Source: Bemisia tabaci (Eukaryota; Arthropoda; Insecta; Hemiptera; Aleyrodidae). Taken from it: a DNA stretch of 64,000 bases. Below are positions 47,638-59,012 of this stretch, one piece after another (position 1 is the stretch's first letter; every line of letters starts with the position of its first letter). Where the stretch lies: contig NC_092798.1 in assembly GCF_918797505.1 (NCBI RefSeq), forward strand, positions 53,440,826 through 53,504,825, in the 5' to 3' direction. The position numbers and the translations under genes are program-made. The notes under the pieces are model-generated. The model saw nothing but the letters and a program-made list of their open reading frames with translations. It ran no database searches and was not told where the DNA came from.

Positions 47638-48054
47638 AATAATCAATAATTTAGCTATTGGCGATCTCAAACTGTAAAGAATTAAGTGATAAGCATGTTG
47701 ATTATAATAAAGCACTATTCATCAATAAAACTTAAAGCTCTTAAATAGAGGAATGCAAAAAGCTCTAGTGAAACATAAATTTGATTTTTTTAAGTTAATG
47801 TAAATTCTAAAATTGGTCAGTGTCACTCTTTGGTGAGATAAGGAGTCCCCCAGTGTTCATCGAAAAACATCGTAGATAAATAACTGTGCGCGTAGTTTGT
47901 AGGATATCTAAGGGTTAAGTTTAAAACAACCCTTTAATATGAACCTTTGGACCGTGCTTATCTCCACTAGAAGTTTTTTTGTTTCACATTTTTGGGAAAC
48001 GTATGATATCTATCTCCTAGTAACCACCTAGGCCTCTTTGTAGGCTTAAAATCG

Positions 48055-48455
48055 GTCACTTGCGCCAGTCACAGAATCGCCCTCTGATGGCTTGAGCTTT
48101 TTATCGTAGATTAGCAAAAAATAAAAGGATCCGTTCAAACGTCAAGTTCCTGCGTCCAATCTTAACGAAAATTTCGCTCATCGGAAAACACCGTTTATGA
48201 CGACGTAATAACACCTTGGTCTCAACAATAAATTATTTACACTTCGACACTGGTCGCTTGACGTATAAAACGGATGAAACCAAGGTGGAAGAAAGCACAG
48301 TATACTTTATCCTGGTGATTGATATCATACAGCGTTTTTTCCGAGGAGCGATATCTTTTTTAAAAACGGACGTAGAAATTCGCTCCTTTATTTTTGCTGA
48401 TCTACATCCTTAAACCATTAAAATTCAATTTTTCGATTAGCGCAACTGACCCATT
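48055..48455. mobile_element. Family J foldback element, diverged copy 2
   Basis: Shares GGATCCGTTCAAACGTCAAG, AACACCTTGGT and AAGGTGGAAGAAAGC with the element at 52916, with the same arm layout but many differences. Confidence 0.6.
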
Positions 48456-48458
48456 TAA

Positions 48459-48590
48459 AAATTGGACGTATTTTTACCAAACGGGACTATGTGCATTATG
48501 ACGTGAGCTCTGTTATGCAGTATATTCTTATGGGTCTCAGGGCTCATGTCTTAATGCAAATAGTTCTGTTTGGCAGAAATACGACCAATT
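48459..48590. mobile_element. Family C inverted-repeat element, diverged
   Basis: Same layout as the copy at 18506: TTGGACGTATTTTTACCAAA at the left, TTCTGTTTGGCAGAAATACG at the right. Confidence 0.85.
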
Positions 48591-48689
48591 CACACGAGAA
48601 ATAAGCCAACAACATTAAATTTCACTGATCATAATAATTTCATGGATGCAAGACCCTGAACAGGACCCTCCGCAGAAATTGCCTCTCAG

Positions 48690-48888
48690 AAAATCTTTAT
48701 TTTTGAAGTAGTTACGTTGTGTTTGTTTTTCATTCAAATTTTCCGACACTTTAAATCAAATTACGAAGAAAATTATGTAAAAAATTGGAAGAATCATATT
48801 TTCAGATTGTCGTGACAATTCGTGATTTGTCCAAGGAGATTTGGCAACGTCTAAAGGCTCATACGGCGTTTTTTCCGAGCACAACAGA
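48690..48888. mobile_element. MITE family B, right half
   Basis: The right end GGCAACGTCTAAAGGCTCAT with GGCGTTTTTTCCGAGCAC is clear; the left end is not recognisable. Confidence 0.6.
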
Positions 48889-49408
48889 TTTTCTTCCATG
48901 ATTTTCCCAAGTTTCTCTGACGGTAACCCCCATAAAGTCGTCGCCCTCCCGACATACGGGCGCAACTACACTCTGCAATGAACCCTGCTGTTCATACAAT
49001 TGAACGTTTTTCCGAGCTCATCTCAATATGTAGCTACGCCTTTTTGTGAGGGAGGCGACCACGTGACAACGCTGCCGATGCATAATGTACAAGGACTGTC
49101 TCTTTAATTTCCCGCATGTAAATACGGACTGTGGCTTTTATTTAGCCCTCTAATAGACGGAATGCACCGCTTTAATGGGCTCAAATCAACCTGCGGTCGC
49201 ATGCAAACTTGAGCGCAACCTTTCACGCATTGGATTAGCCTCCCCCTCCCCCTTCAGCCCAGTTTGGAAACCGACGGATATCCCATTTTAAGTAAATGAC
49301 TTATCCGTTGTTTTTACCTGTGAGGCATCTCTTATTTATCTCTTCACTTCCGCGTTTTTCTTGTCACCCCGAAGTCAGCATTACCGTCAAATTTGATACC
49401 TTACATTT

Positions 49409-49548
49409 GGACTAAATTTTGCAATAATGAACCATTATTTCCGGCTCATTTTAGAAACAACATATACGCTATTGGTTTCCCTAAGCAGAAAGGCGCTTTT
49501 ATGGAAGAGCCAGAGCTAGTGTTTCTTTATCGCAAAATTTAATCAATT
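49409..49548. mobile_element. Family D element, diverged
   Basis: TTGGACTAAATTTTGCAATA at the left; the right arm (TTTCTTTATCGCAAAATTTA) is degenerate. The inner part AACAACATATACGCTATTGG matches the copy at 34833. Confidence 0.65.
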
Positions 49549-52500
49549 TAATCCATCGCTCCCGATCGAATTTAATTGTGTTAATATTTCGACGCATTTT
49601 GCTGAAAATAACTGTGAAAATAAATTAAATCAAAAAGAACTACGACGAACGCAAACCATATGAACATAGTTCCTTTTGATGTGATCAATTTTCACCTTAT
49701 TCTTCTACGTGCATGTAACTTAGTCTGACTTTACTCGGGATGTAACCACCAGATTTACACCCCTTCCCTATCAATACCTAACCTCATCAAATTGTGTCAA
49801 TTACTCCAAGTGGATTGCCTCTCTATAATTCTCTACAAAAAAAGAAAAGAAAAGAAAAAAAATAACCCTTTGGTCACTGTTTTTCTCGAAACACGACTTG
49901 GTCTCATTTGGAAGTTTTAATATTCATGCAAACTAAAATGCTATTGAGCATGTGAATCAGTAATTCATAATGCAGTTTTAAAATTCATCTTTGGTACTGT
50001 GCATTTTATTGTCAAAGATCGAACCTTTGTTTTCTTCAACTTTAATTTTACGAACAATTAGGCTATTTTAAAACTTTACTATTTTGTTAAATAAGACTCC
50101 TTTAATCAAAAGCTTCCCTTACCTATTCCCAAGCAGTTTAATCAGAGTCTCTAAGTTTGATGTGTGCCGTTGGAATTGAAGTTGATTTTGAAATTGAACC
50201 ATACTTTGACCATAGAATATTTTTAAAGTAAAAAGTCATTGAAAGTCAGTCATGCATGCCCGAAGCTGACGTCGTTCTTCACATCAATCGTTCACTTTGA
50301 AAGTTGAGGTATAATTTGTATTTCATTCGATAAAGTCTCCTGTGTTTCAAAATTTCAATTCTGAATCGATGTTCACTAACGGCTCAGGTATTTATTTGAT
50401 ACTTGATCAAAATAGCATCGGTGCCGGAAAATTTCAAGCTGTACCCGGGAATTTACAAACTCGTTAAGGATCAAACTATTCGCAATATGAATGACATTAA
50501 ATGGACATCTTTTCAGTGTGACTTAAATGAATGTTGATAGTTTAAATGTATCCATCTGATTCTTATTCTCCTTTGGTTAGTTATTTTATTACTTTTCTTT
50601 TGGCATTGTTTCATTTTTTATAGATTGATCGGCAACGTAAGCTATTATTTTATTTTAATCTTGTCTAAATCGAGTCTTTCATACCTCTCATTTTAGGTAT
50701 AATTTTGTACATAATACTTATAAGCTTGTTCAATTATATTTTTAGTATTTTTATAACCCTTTTGTATTTTTCTCTCGTTTTCCGTTCTCCAGCATCAATA
50801 ATTTTTTCTCTCAACCCAATTCTGTTGTATGATTAATAAGAAGGATACTTAAATCCTAAACATATGGCAGCCCTATATCGCAGAGCGTCACAATCTCTGC
50901 CCGCTAAATGAGTCGAGGGACACATTTTATTTTAACATGTTCATTTTTCATAGTAATTCGCCCAGTCTAGTTTTGAGAAATGTGCAGTTTGATAACCGAT
51001 CACTAGTATTCCGCAAAATTTCGTCGAATTTTCTTGACCTTTTCCCAATATTTTTCAGGTCATCAGCGAAACCATTGATGGGTTTTGTTTTGAGTGGTGT
51101 CAATGAAAGTAGACATTTTGAAACGCCAAAATTGAATTAATTTTTCTCACGCGGGTGTAAAGCGAACGGTTCTTAGCAAAATTGCAACCAACAGTCGGTA
51201 TACTGGTCCAAACGTCAGTTCCGATTTCTACTTTTACGGAAACAAGAAACAAATTGCAAAGCCTAGTAGTTAGAAGGCCTCTATTTCAGAATGAACTAAA
51301 AAAAGATGCCAATACTTCCTCTACTCGCAAGGGGAGCGAGAAAGTAGCAAGCCCCTATGAATTATTGAAGTGAATCTATTTCCACCGTTGGTGAGCGCTG
51401 GAGACGCTTAATATTTCTGATTCATACATAGAAGCACCTATCTGCATACGTTCTAACAACGACCAAAGAATCAATTAAAAGTGGAGCGTATAATATTGGT
51501 TAAAAATTGGACGGTTTTAAGGTGAGTCAATTTTTAGTAGGGTATGTAACTAAGTGCGACGAGCGACTCATTTTCACTGAAATTAGCGAACAGAAATAAC
51601 TGCTCCTCAAAATTGAACGGCTTCATGAGCATCAGCCTAGTTGCAATTAGCAAGAATGAAGAATTGTGAAGAAATCGGCAAAGAAATGGTTCCTTTTTTA
51701 ACGCAACTTGCGCATAAAAAAAGCCGTTTCTCGCGGATTAGAGCTCTTAATAGTGCGGCTGACGCTGGCTCCAACTTAAGTAGCAGTCCATCCGCAGTGA
51801 GCAGTGCATGGAATCTACCACAGAAGTTGTTTTCCAACTTAACAGGTCAAAAACTGGGAGTATTAAATTATAAGGTGAAGTTCATCAAAGCAAGATCCGG
51901 GGAATAGAATAATAGAATTCAAGCTGCAAATTTTTGGAAGTCACACCTCTTAAATTATTTCGTCGGAAACAGTCACTTTCAGAAATCTTCAATTATTGAG
52001 TGCAGGTTGAATTGTTGAGATGCAAGGTTTTTTGGGTACTGCCGGATCATCTACCAGAACTTTGGGATGTTCACTTTGGAACTTTGACATAGAACTTTGG
52101 GAGATTCAACAGCATAGAGAGGGTCGACTCGGACATGAAGTCTTAGGATAATTACGACCACTTCCGGATAATGCACATATTGCGAAAAGAGAGGACACTT
52201 TTTATTTCACTTAAAGCTTCGTTCAGGTATTACGCAACCCCTCTTGTCAGCTCTGTGCATTTGCGGGGTGAGGGATCAATGACTCATTTATTGTTTTTCA
52301 TTTTTCAGAGCAGATTTTTGGTTTTTTCGTGTCACTAATCGTTTCAATGGACTTGATTTTTCAATGAAATCATCACTGCAAATCACTGCATGTGCTTTCT
52401 TTCGTATTTCTCGGGAAAGAAAAAAAAACTGTAGGGCTGGAACATATTGAATTTCAATCCAAGAGCAGGATCGTTTACGGAAGCATTTGAAAAAATGCCG

Positions 52501-52915
52501 AATTTTCGCCCTTTGCCTGCGGCAGATTTCCTTTTGTCCCGCCTAAGTGTTATTTTTTAGGTTTCGCGCTGCTCATATTCCTCTCAACATGTACATTTTT
52601 AACCACAATAAAACACGGTACTTAGTGTTGTAATTCATACTTTCTGTCCTGGTCATTCACCATCTGTCAGAATGTTGTTTCGGCTTGGACCACTGCTCGG
52701 AGCTCACGCATATGCTACTAAACAAAAGATTGTATCTCCTTTCCAGATCGCAAAATTGTATCTAAAAGTTCCTTTTTTCACAAGAATATGGCTGTGCGCT
52801 ATATGTCCAAAATGTTGCTGCTTTGTTTGTCATTCAGTGAAATTGTTAGCTAGGTATGCCCGATGGTTTCCTAATAAATATTTACAACAATGGACCATTT
52901 GCGCTGGTAGGAAAA
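49549..52915. other. No gene recognised
   Basis: AT-rich intron sequence of the PDE7 gene. A short frame at 51641-51907 (Ser/Ala/Lys-rich) has no recognisable features. I see no long repeat here. Confidence 0.4.
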
Positions 52916-53311
52916 TCGTATTTTGACGCTTGATTCCTGTAGATAAGTTAAAAATAACAAGATCCGTCCAAACCGCATCTTTCTACGTTCAATATTAATC
53001 GAGCCATCGCCCTTTGAAAAATCTGGTTTTTGACGTCATCCACCGCGGTAGTGACACCCTTAGTTTCTTCCACCTTGCTTTCAACCGGGTTTCACGTTGA
53101 ATGAACAGCACTAATGTGCGTCACACCGCCAACTGATGAAAGCAAGGTGGAAGAAACCAAGGGCCAAGGGTATCACTACCGCGGTGGATGGCGTCAAAAA
53201 CCAGATTTTCAAAGGGCGATAGCTCGGCTAATATTGAACGTAGAAAGTTGCTGTTTGGACAGATCTTGTTATTCTTATCTTATCTACAAGAATTAAACAT
53301 GAAAACACGAT
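52916..53311. mobile_element. Family J foldback element, copy 1
   Basis: Arms of about 150 bp pair TGACGTCATCCACCGCGGTA and TTCTTCCACCTTGCTTTC with their reverse copies around 53130-53200; outer arms contain ATAACAAGATCCGTCCAAAC. Confidence 0.85.
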
Positions 53312-54078
53312 TCTGTGACCAGCGCAACTGAGCTATTTGCGAGTGGAAATTTTGCGGTGTTGAAGTGGAGTTGGGTCTTGACGTTTGGGAAACGAGGGAT
53401 TGTTTATCACTTTGTCTGCCCTGCAAAAAAGTTAGCTTTTATCATGCTTTATTTCTGTCGGAGTGTCCCGTCTCCTCGCGCTCCTCCTCGCAAGTTGCTT
53501 AACTATTTTAAAAGATAAGTTTTCTATTTAACTGGGTGAAATTTTATCTTCTAATCCCCGGAGATAGGTATGGAAACTTTTGTAAAGAGAATTTGCATAA
53601 TTGCATTCAACATTTAAATGACTCTCCGGCCGAATCTGAGTAAAAAGTGCCGACGTCGTCCTTTTATTTAAGGCCGCTAAGTGCTCATGTCTCTTGGGTT
53701 GTTTTTCAATGAATTCTAACCCGGCCGCCGACTTGAATACGACTCCAACTATATGCTGCGTACCTTTAGAATGCGGATACTCGATGAATGCTAGACGCAT
53801 AGCATCTTTTGCAATTTTTTTTAAACAATATTTATTTTATTTTGATTTGACGTGATTGAAAATCTAGATAAAGCCAGGTGTTGCCTTCCCGGCTCCCGAA
53901 AATGTCTCATCTAAGGATGCAGAATTTTCACGAACCAACGATCGACCGTTCGCCAACTGCGTAGAGAGTGGGGAAAATAGCGGTGGCTGCGACCTTGAAC
54001 AATGCCTCTTATAAAATTCATTGCCTTTTTATTAAAATGCGCTCCATTTTTGCCTACACCTTCCGAAGTTTTGTAACG

Positions 54079-54434
54079 ATAGAGAATTTGCAGGTGTTTC
54101 AAATTTGATGAATTTCGTGTTTAAGTGAAAACTACTGAGTGAACCGAACACGAGGATACCCTTGGTTCATGAATTGAACAATTATTGGAGAAGATATGAC
54201 AAAATTATCTAATCTGCTAAAATAAATGTGTTTAAATGGGAAATGCCGTCAGATGACTTAGTGGATTAGTTGAACTAGTTGAACTTAGTTGAACTAGGCG
54301 GTGCATTTTCTCACTTTTAAATCTATTTTTCTACTATTTCCCATATCAGAAAAAAATTATAAAAAAAACTGTGAAATCAGCTCTTTAAGCACTTTCAGAT
54401 GAAGCAATAAAAAATTGGCATGCAAATTCTCCAT
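54079..54434. mobile_element. Family F element, copy 2 (reverse orientation)
   Basis: Starts TAGAGAATTTGCAGG, ends CATGCAAATTCTCCAT. It carries a small extra duplication (TAGTTGAACTTAGTTGAACT) near 54265 that copy 1 lacks. Confidence 0.85.
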
Positions 54435-55277
54435 TTGTATTTCCAAGTAGCAGCGTAAACATCTAGGAAGGCGCGATTCGCGAGTCAAGAGCGAGACTAG
54501 ACCGAGGATACATACGACGCAATGCTTGAAGTATTCCTATAGTCTTGCAGGCGCTTCCCGGGATCGTTTTCCGCGCAAAGCACAAAGTTTCTGAAATTTT
54601 CCGCTGGAAGATGAGGTCCCTTACACAGATCCGATCACAATTGAACATACTTATGATTTTATGAACTACGTAGCACAGAAACCATATCCACATCGTTCTT
54701 TTAAGCGCAAATACGTCCAATTATAAAGCAACAAAACTCTCTCGCATATCCCCAACAATGAAAAAGAGCTTCGTCTCTTTTCCGCTGACTCAGAGATTTA
54801 AACGCAGAATAGAAAAGTGGGATGGGGCGAACCGCATGATGCATCTTTTTCGACGACCAAGAAGGAAAAATTGCATGTGACAAAACGAAGGAGAATCTCT
54901 TTTCGGCTGACTCAGAGACTTCAACGCCAGAGTAGAAAAGGTGTATGGGGCAAAACGCGGGATACAACTATTTTGACTTGCATAATATTTTTCATTTCAC
55001 TCGTGCAGCCCTAAATGATGGTGATACAGGATATTTAGGGATAATTAGTAACCCCTAGTTGCCTGCGACGTATTGAAATTTCAAAATTAAGTTTTGAAAC
55101 ATTGGAGAACAAAGGAGGGGAGTGGAGGAAGATACGGTTAATTATGCTATTCTAACCGCTATACTTCCTAACTTCACCGCGTAAAAATCGGCCTTGTTCA
55201 TCTCCAAGGATAATTTTGTGCCTACTTAGTGTGATTACAACCTCCTCTATCATGGTTTCCTTTTTTTCTGATTTCAG

Positions 55278-55341
55278 TGCGTCTTGGACAAAGTTTGGCA
55301 GTGGCCTTTCAACGCTTTCACGTTAGATAATGTTACGGGCG
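55278..55341 (+). CDS. PDE7-type phosphodiesterase exon (start of catalytic region)
   Basis: A short 64-nt exon with acceptor TGATTTCAG and donor GGCG|GTGAGT. It codes CVLDKVWQWPFNAFTLDN followed by VTG, equivalent to the [20 protein letters not shown] segment of mammalian PDE7A at the entry to the catalytic domain. It starts in phase 0, matching the end of the exon at 28420, and ends with one base of a Gly codon that the next exon completes. The intron before it is about 26.9 kb and contains three other genes. The pattern V-W-x-W-x-F is typical of class I PDE domain starts, where a W-x-F-D/N motif precedes the first helices. Confidence 0.85.
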
Positions 55342-56595
55342 GTGAGTTATTCTCCTTTTCTACCTTAGATAAGTGTCACAATCAGACTTTGAATGAAATG
55401 ATTTTAATACATGATTTAAAAGTATGGAAACTCTTAAAGTACCCTATCAGTTTTCACTAGCGCGTGTGCTGATAATGTACATACAAGTCAATTTGCGGCT
55501 GTGAATGAAATCATTCAATATGGCTCTTTTTCCGGTTCAATAAACTGCATGAGCCTCACGCTGGAAATCATTTCGGATCAATCATCCGATCAATTACCGC
55601 TGTAGTTGTAGAGGCCTTTAAGAAGTTTTGGAAATAATTTGTGAAGAAAAGAAGACAAAGTACAAAGAGGCGGAAAAACTTATAATTAAACATGTGTCGG
55701 TTTTTAGATTCTCGCACTTTACATGCCCTTTTTTCACATGAAAAATTTTAGTAAACGGACGAAAATTAGGAATGCATGCCAGTAGCATATGGGTAAAACT
55801 TGTAATAGAAATCTTCCCAACCACCCGATATCTTGACTGTTTTTTTACAAGTTTTTAAAATGTGTAAAACCCTCGAGGAACTCGTAAAAGAGTATCTGTA
55901 TGCAGAGTGCAGCACAAATTTTTTACTGTACCCTCTGACCCATTGATATTTAGAAATTTTTACAAGTTTCTACAAGTTTTTCATGTTAAGAAAACCTGGT
56001 TAAGTGCGTCGGAATCTATTAACCTACACCTGATTTTCAAATGTGTTTTGAGCTTATACCATACTTCTTTCCTTTCTTTCTCATTTTTTTTACCATCATT
56101 TGTTCAATATTGTCTTGCAAATCTTCGATAGTGAGGGTCTTTTTTTTTCTATTTTTTTCCTTTGCTCTTAGGTATCAACCAATATATGTTTTTGCCTCAA
56201 ATAAGGAAGTTTTGAAGCAAGTTAACTTTATTTTCGTTTTTCTTAGGAAACTAGTTAACTCCTTTTTTTGAAGAGGGCGTAACTGACGTTTTAAGTAGAT
56301 TCTAAGCTGATAGGTCAGGAGCTAGGATGAAAACAAATTGGTTAAATTGCATACAAATTTTATTCACTCTAAATGGATATTAATTCCATTTAAACTTCAT
56401 GAGAATCTAGTCAATCATTAAAGTTTTCTATACTTTTCGATCGTTGCACCGCAGCAGTTGACGGTGACCAGTTTTAAACACGACTTATACGTTGCACATT
56501 GTACAAATGTGCTTGGTGCAAAAGAAGTTTTGAATCAAACTTTATTTATTCATTTTCAATTCTATTTATTTTCATTCATTTTTGTTTTGTTTTAG

Positions 56596-56691
56596 GTCGA
56601 TCTCTACCTGTTTTATGTGTTCATTTGTTCCACTGGTATGGGCTGTTGGACCATTTTAATTTAGATGTTGTAGAAGTCTGGAAATTATTTA
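56596..56691 (+). CDS. PDE7-type phosphodiesterase exon (catalytic helices)
   Basis: The 96-nt exon follows TTGTTTTAG and is followed by GTAAGT. Its frame is fixed by one base from the previous exon and it donates one base to the next. It codes [20 protein letters not shown] and then [11 protein letters not shown], matching the PDE7 stretch with SLVSLTFHLFSLHGL and YFHLDM. These are early helices of the all-alpha PDE catalytic domain and contribute no metal ligands. The upstream pyrimidine tract (TTTTTGTTTTGTTTTAG) is strong. The family assignment rests on the order and phase of the neighbouring exons as much as on this segment alone. Confidence 0.9.
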
Positions 56692-57189
56692 GTAAGTCTC
56701 ATTTTACTACATTTAGCCTTGAAAAACAAAATAAATTTCACCATTTTTTTAAAAAAAAAATCTTTAATTTTGACCTAACTTCTTGCTTCTTGCAACGTAC
56801 CTTGCTCTTCAAATTTTAAAAACCTATTGAAAAGAAATCCTCGTCAAATGTGGGGCGTGTGCTTTGATTTATTGTGCTAGGTTGTTCTGCAGTGAACGTT
56901 TCTACTACGTGAAAAATTTAATGTAATTTTTATTCTTTTCTCACCAGTTCAAACATTTTTCAGACCAGGAGGCTCCAGAAGACTCCTCAACCCCAATTTC
57001 TTTTTTATTATTATTTTTATTTTTTCCAAAATCAACTTCCCCTTAAAGTGGTTTTTTGAACGTCTCTTAATATTTTCTTCCTCTAGACCTCAAAGTTATT
57101 CAACAGTTATAAAACTTTTGCCTCCATGACCTTGTATCACAGTTCTTTGGTTTTCATTTTGTCACTCATTTTATTTTTTCGATTCGCAG

Positions 57190-57290
57190 GTTTAATTGAG
57201 GAAGGTTATCATAGTACAAACCCTTATCACAATTCAATTCATGCAACTGATGTCACTCAGGCCATGCACTGTTTCCTACAGGAAGAAAAG
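57190..57290 (+). CDS. PDE7-type phosphodiesterase exon with HNxxH metal-site motif
   Basis: The 101-nt exon runs from GATTCGCAG to AAAAG|GTGAGT. It codes [20 protein letters not shown] and then [23 protein letters not shown] carries the invariant YHN-x-x-H signature of class I cyclic nucleotide phosphodiesterases: the first His is the presumed general acid and the second a zinc ligand. VTQAMHC is a PDE7 trademark, whereas other families have a different run after HAxDV. Compared with mammalian PDE7A one residue is missing at the join with the previous exon (FSLI against FLVMI). This does not disturb the frame and may be a small real difference. The exon sits just upstream of the intron that holds the LTR element. 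Confidence 0.95.
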
Positions 57291-57801
57291 GTGAGTAATT
57301 GTATCCTGTTGACTTTCAATGTAAAAACTTATAGCCTGCATTTTACTACCCTAATTATCTGAGTGTGTATACATTTGTATCACATCAAGTTCATGTGTAA
57401 ATTTTTGCAGAAGTTGCCAGTTGACCTCTGTCTCTCTAATAATTCCCTATTATGAACAAACTTTAATCAGGGCTGGTGCAGGGACAAGCTGTCACACATT
57501 CAGGCAGCAAATTTTGCTGTCCCCTCCCTCCCTCCAAGGAAATGAGAGGAGTGCACATGCATGCCTCTTTGCACAAATGAGGGGCTTGGAGGACAAGGCA
57601 CATAAGTACAGATTTGAAAAAAAATTGAGATATTAATAATTTCAAGTAAAACTAGTCTTAATGCATATTCTGTGAAAAATTCGCTCCCAAATTCCAATTT
57701 TTCAGCATGAAAAAGTCAGTTTGAACTTTCTTTTCGCCATGTAATGAGGATCTATGTATGTAATTTCGAAACTTCAAACATGTATTTCTGGAAATAGCAA
57801 G

Positions 57802-58010
57802 TGTTAAGATTTTGAGGATCTTGGTTCTTATTAAAAACAACTTTATTTTCATAGTGACTCATTGCAACTCATTCAACTTTCATCCACACAGGAATTACAA
57901 CAAGTGGTTCAATAGAGAGTTTTCTGTTATCTTGTCGATCAAGTAATTAAGGTTAATGAGAGTGAGACCGATTCACTTGTTGATAATGCTGATACGGTGA
58001 TATTCCAACA
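57802..58010 (-). repeat. 3' LTR (left copy) of the SMC4-carrying element
   Basis: A 209-bp terminal repeat starting TGTTAAG and ending ATTCCAACA. It matches the right copy except for a six-base length difference around 57866 and one T/C difference. Confidence 0.95.
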
Positions 58011-58119
58011 CGCCTCCTTAAATTTGTGAAGCACCTTTACAAATTTACTTAAAAAAGAGAATATCACTAAGAGATAATGATACAGCAATATACGAATAAA
58101 AAATTTCTTTACCAGTTTA

Positions 58120-58680
58120 CCAAAAAATTATTTTACTCTGTGCCATTATCACATTTCAGTTTTGCAAGTTTATGCCTGATTGAATTTCCATGAGACTTGT
58201 AAATTCTTGATCCCACAGGATTACTGGGCCCATTTACATCAGTGTGTTTAACAAAGGAATTGGCAAATTTAAAAGCAAATTTTTGAATCTTAACACATGT
58301 AAATCACGGAAATTTATATGTCCTAGTTTTCTATGCCACTTTTCTACTGAATTTAGCGTTTAAAACAAATAAATTTTTTACCTACGAATTCGCCATGATT
58401 ATTTTGCATCATTGCACTTTGATTTTGAATTATAAATTCATACTGATCATCTAAAAAAAAATTTTGTTTCACTAAGTAAGTTTTTCTTTAGCTCAGGCAC
58501 ATAGAAAACATTCTTCAATTCACTTTTAAATATTCTTCCATTTACCTCGAAATTCAAAACTATTGCCATATCATGAACAAATAAAAATAAGGTTTCATTA
58601 CCAACGCAAACTTTCTCGTAATCCATAAATTGCTTACTTACACACTTTTTGAAAACCCCTAGCTACTAGCGAGCACGATA
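58120..58680 (-). pseudogene. Copia polyprotein remnants: protease end, pre-integrase, integrase scraps
   Basis: On the minus strand, with stops and frameshifts, segments read SELKNVFYVPELKKNLLSET (copia protease end, about 58460-58560), WHRKLGHINFRDLHVLR (pre-integrase zinc-finger type segment, about 58290-58340) and KLAKLKCDNGTE (integrase core scrap, about 58130-58175). These lie downstream of the reverse transcriptase piece, whereas in copia they precede it, so the internal region is rearranged. Confidence 0.75.
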
Positions 58681-58684
58681 TTTT

Positions 58685-59012
58685 CCATCTGATTTAATTC
58701 TGTATACCCATTTAGTATCTTTTACCCATTTAGTATCTTTAGTGAATTCTGGAGGATCCACTAAGTCCCAATCACCGTTTTCTTTCATACTTTCAAACTC
58801 TTCATTCATAGCATCTATCCATAATTTCTTATCTTTACACTTAATAGCTTCTTCAAATGATTCTGGAACTTCATAATTATTTACACTTGCAGAATAAAAT
58901 TCAAAATCATCTCTAAAAATTATTTTAGGTGACTTTTTGGGTCTGATATGATTCTAATAATAAATACACTTTTGGGTCTGATATGATTATCGCCTCCTTG
59001 ATTTTGAATTTT
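58685..59012 (-). pseudogene. Copia polyprotein remnant: linker and start of reverse transcriptase
   Basis: On the minus strand, in a frame shifted from the SMC4 frame, this reads VPESFEEAIKCKDKKLWIDA followed by MNEEFESMKENGDWDLVDPP and KWVYRIKSDGKYRAR, then a stop. This is the characteristic start of the Ty1/copia reverse transcriptase (EA-x-W-x-x-AM-x-E-E-x-x-S to KWVYKIK). An 18-bp tandem duplication repeats DTKWV. The catalytic part of the enzyme is absent. Confidence 0.8.
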
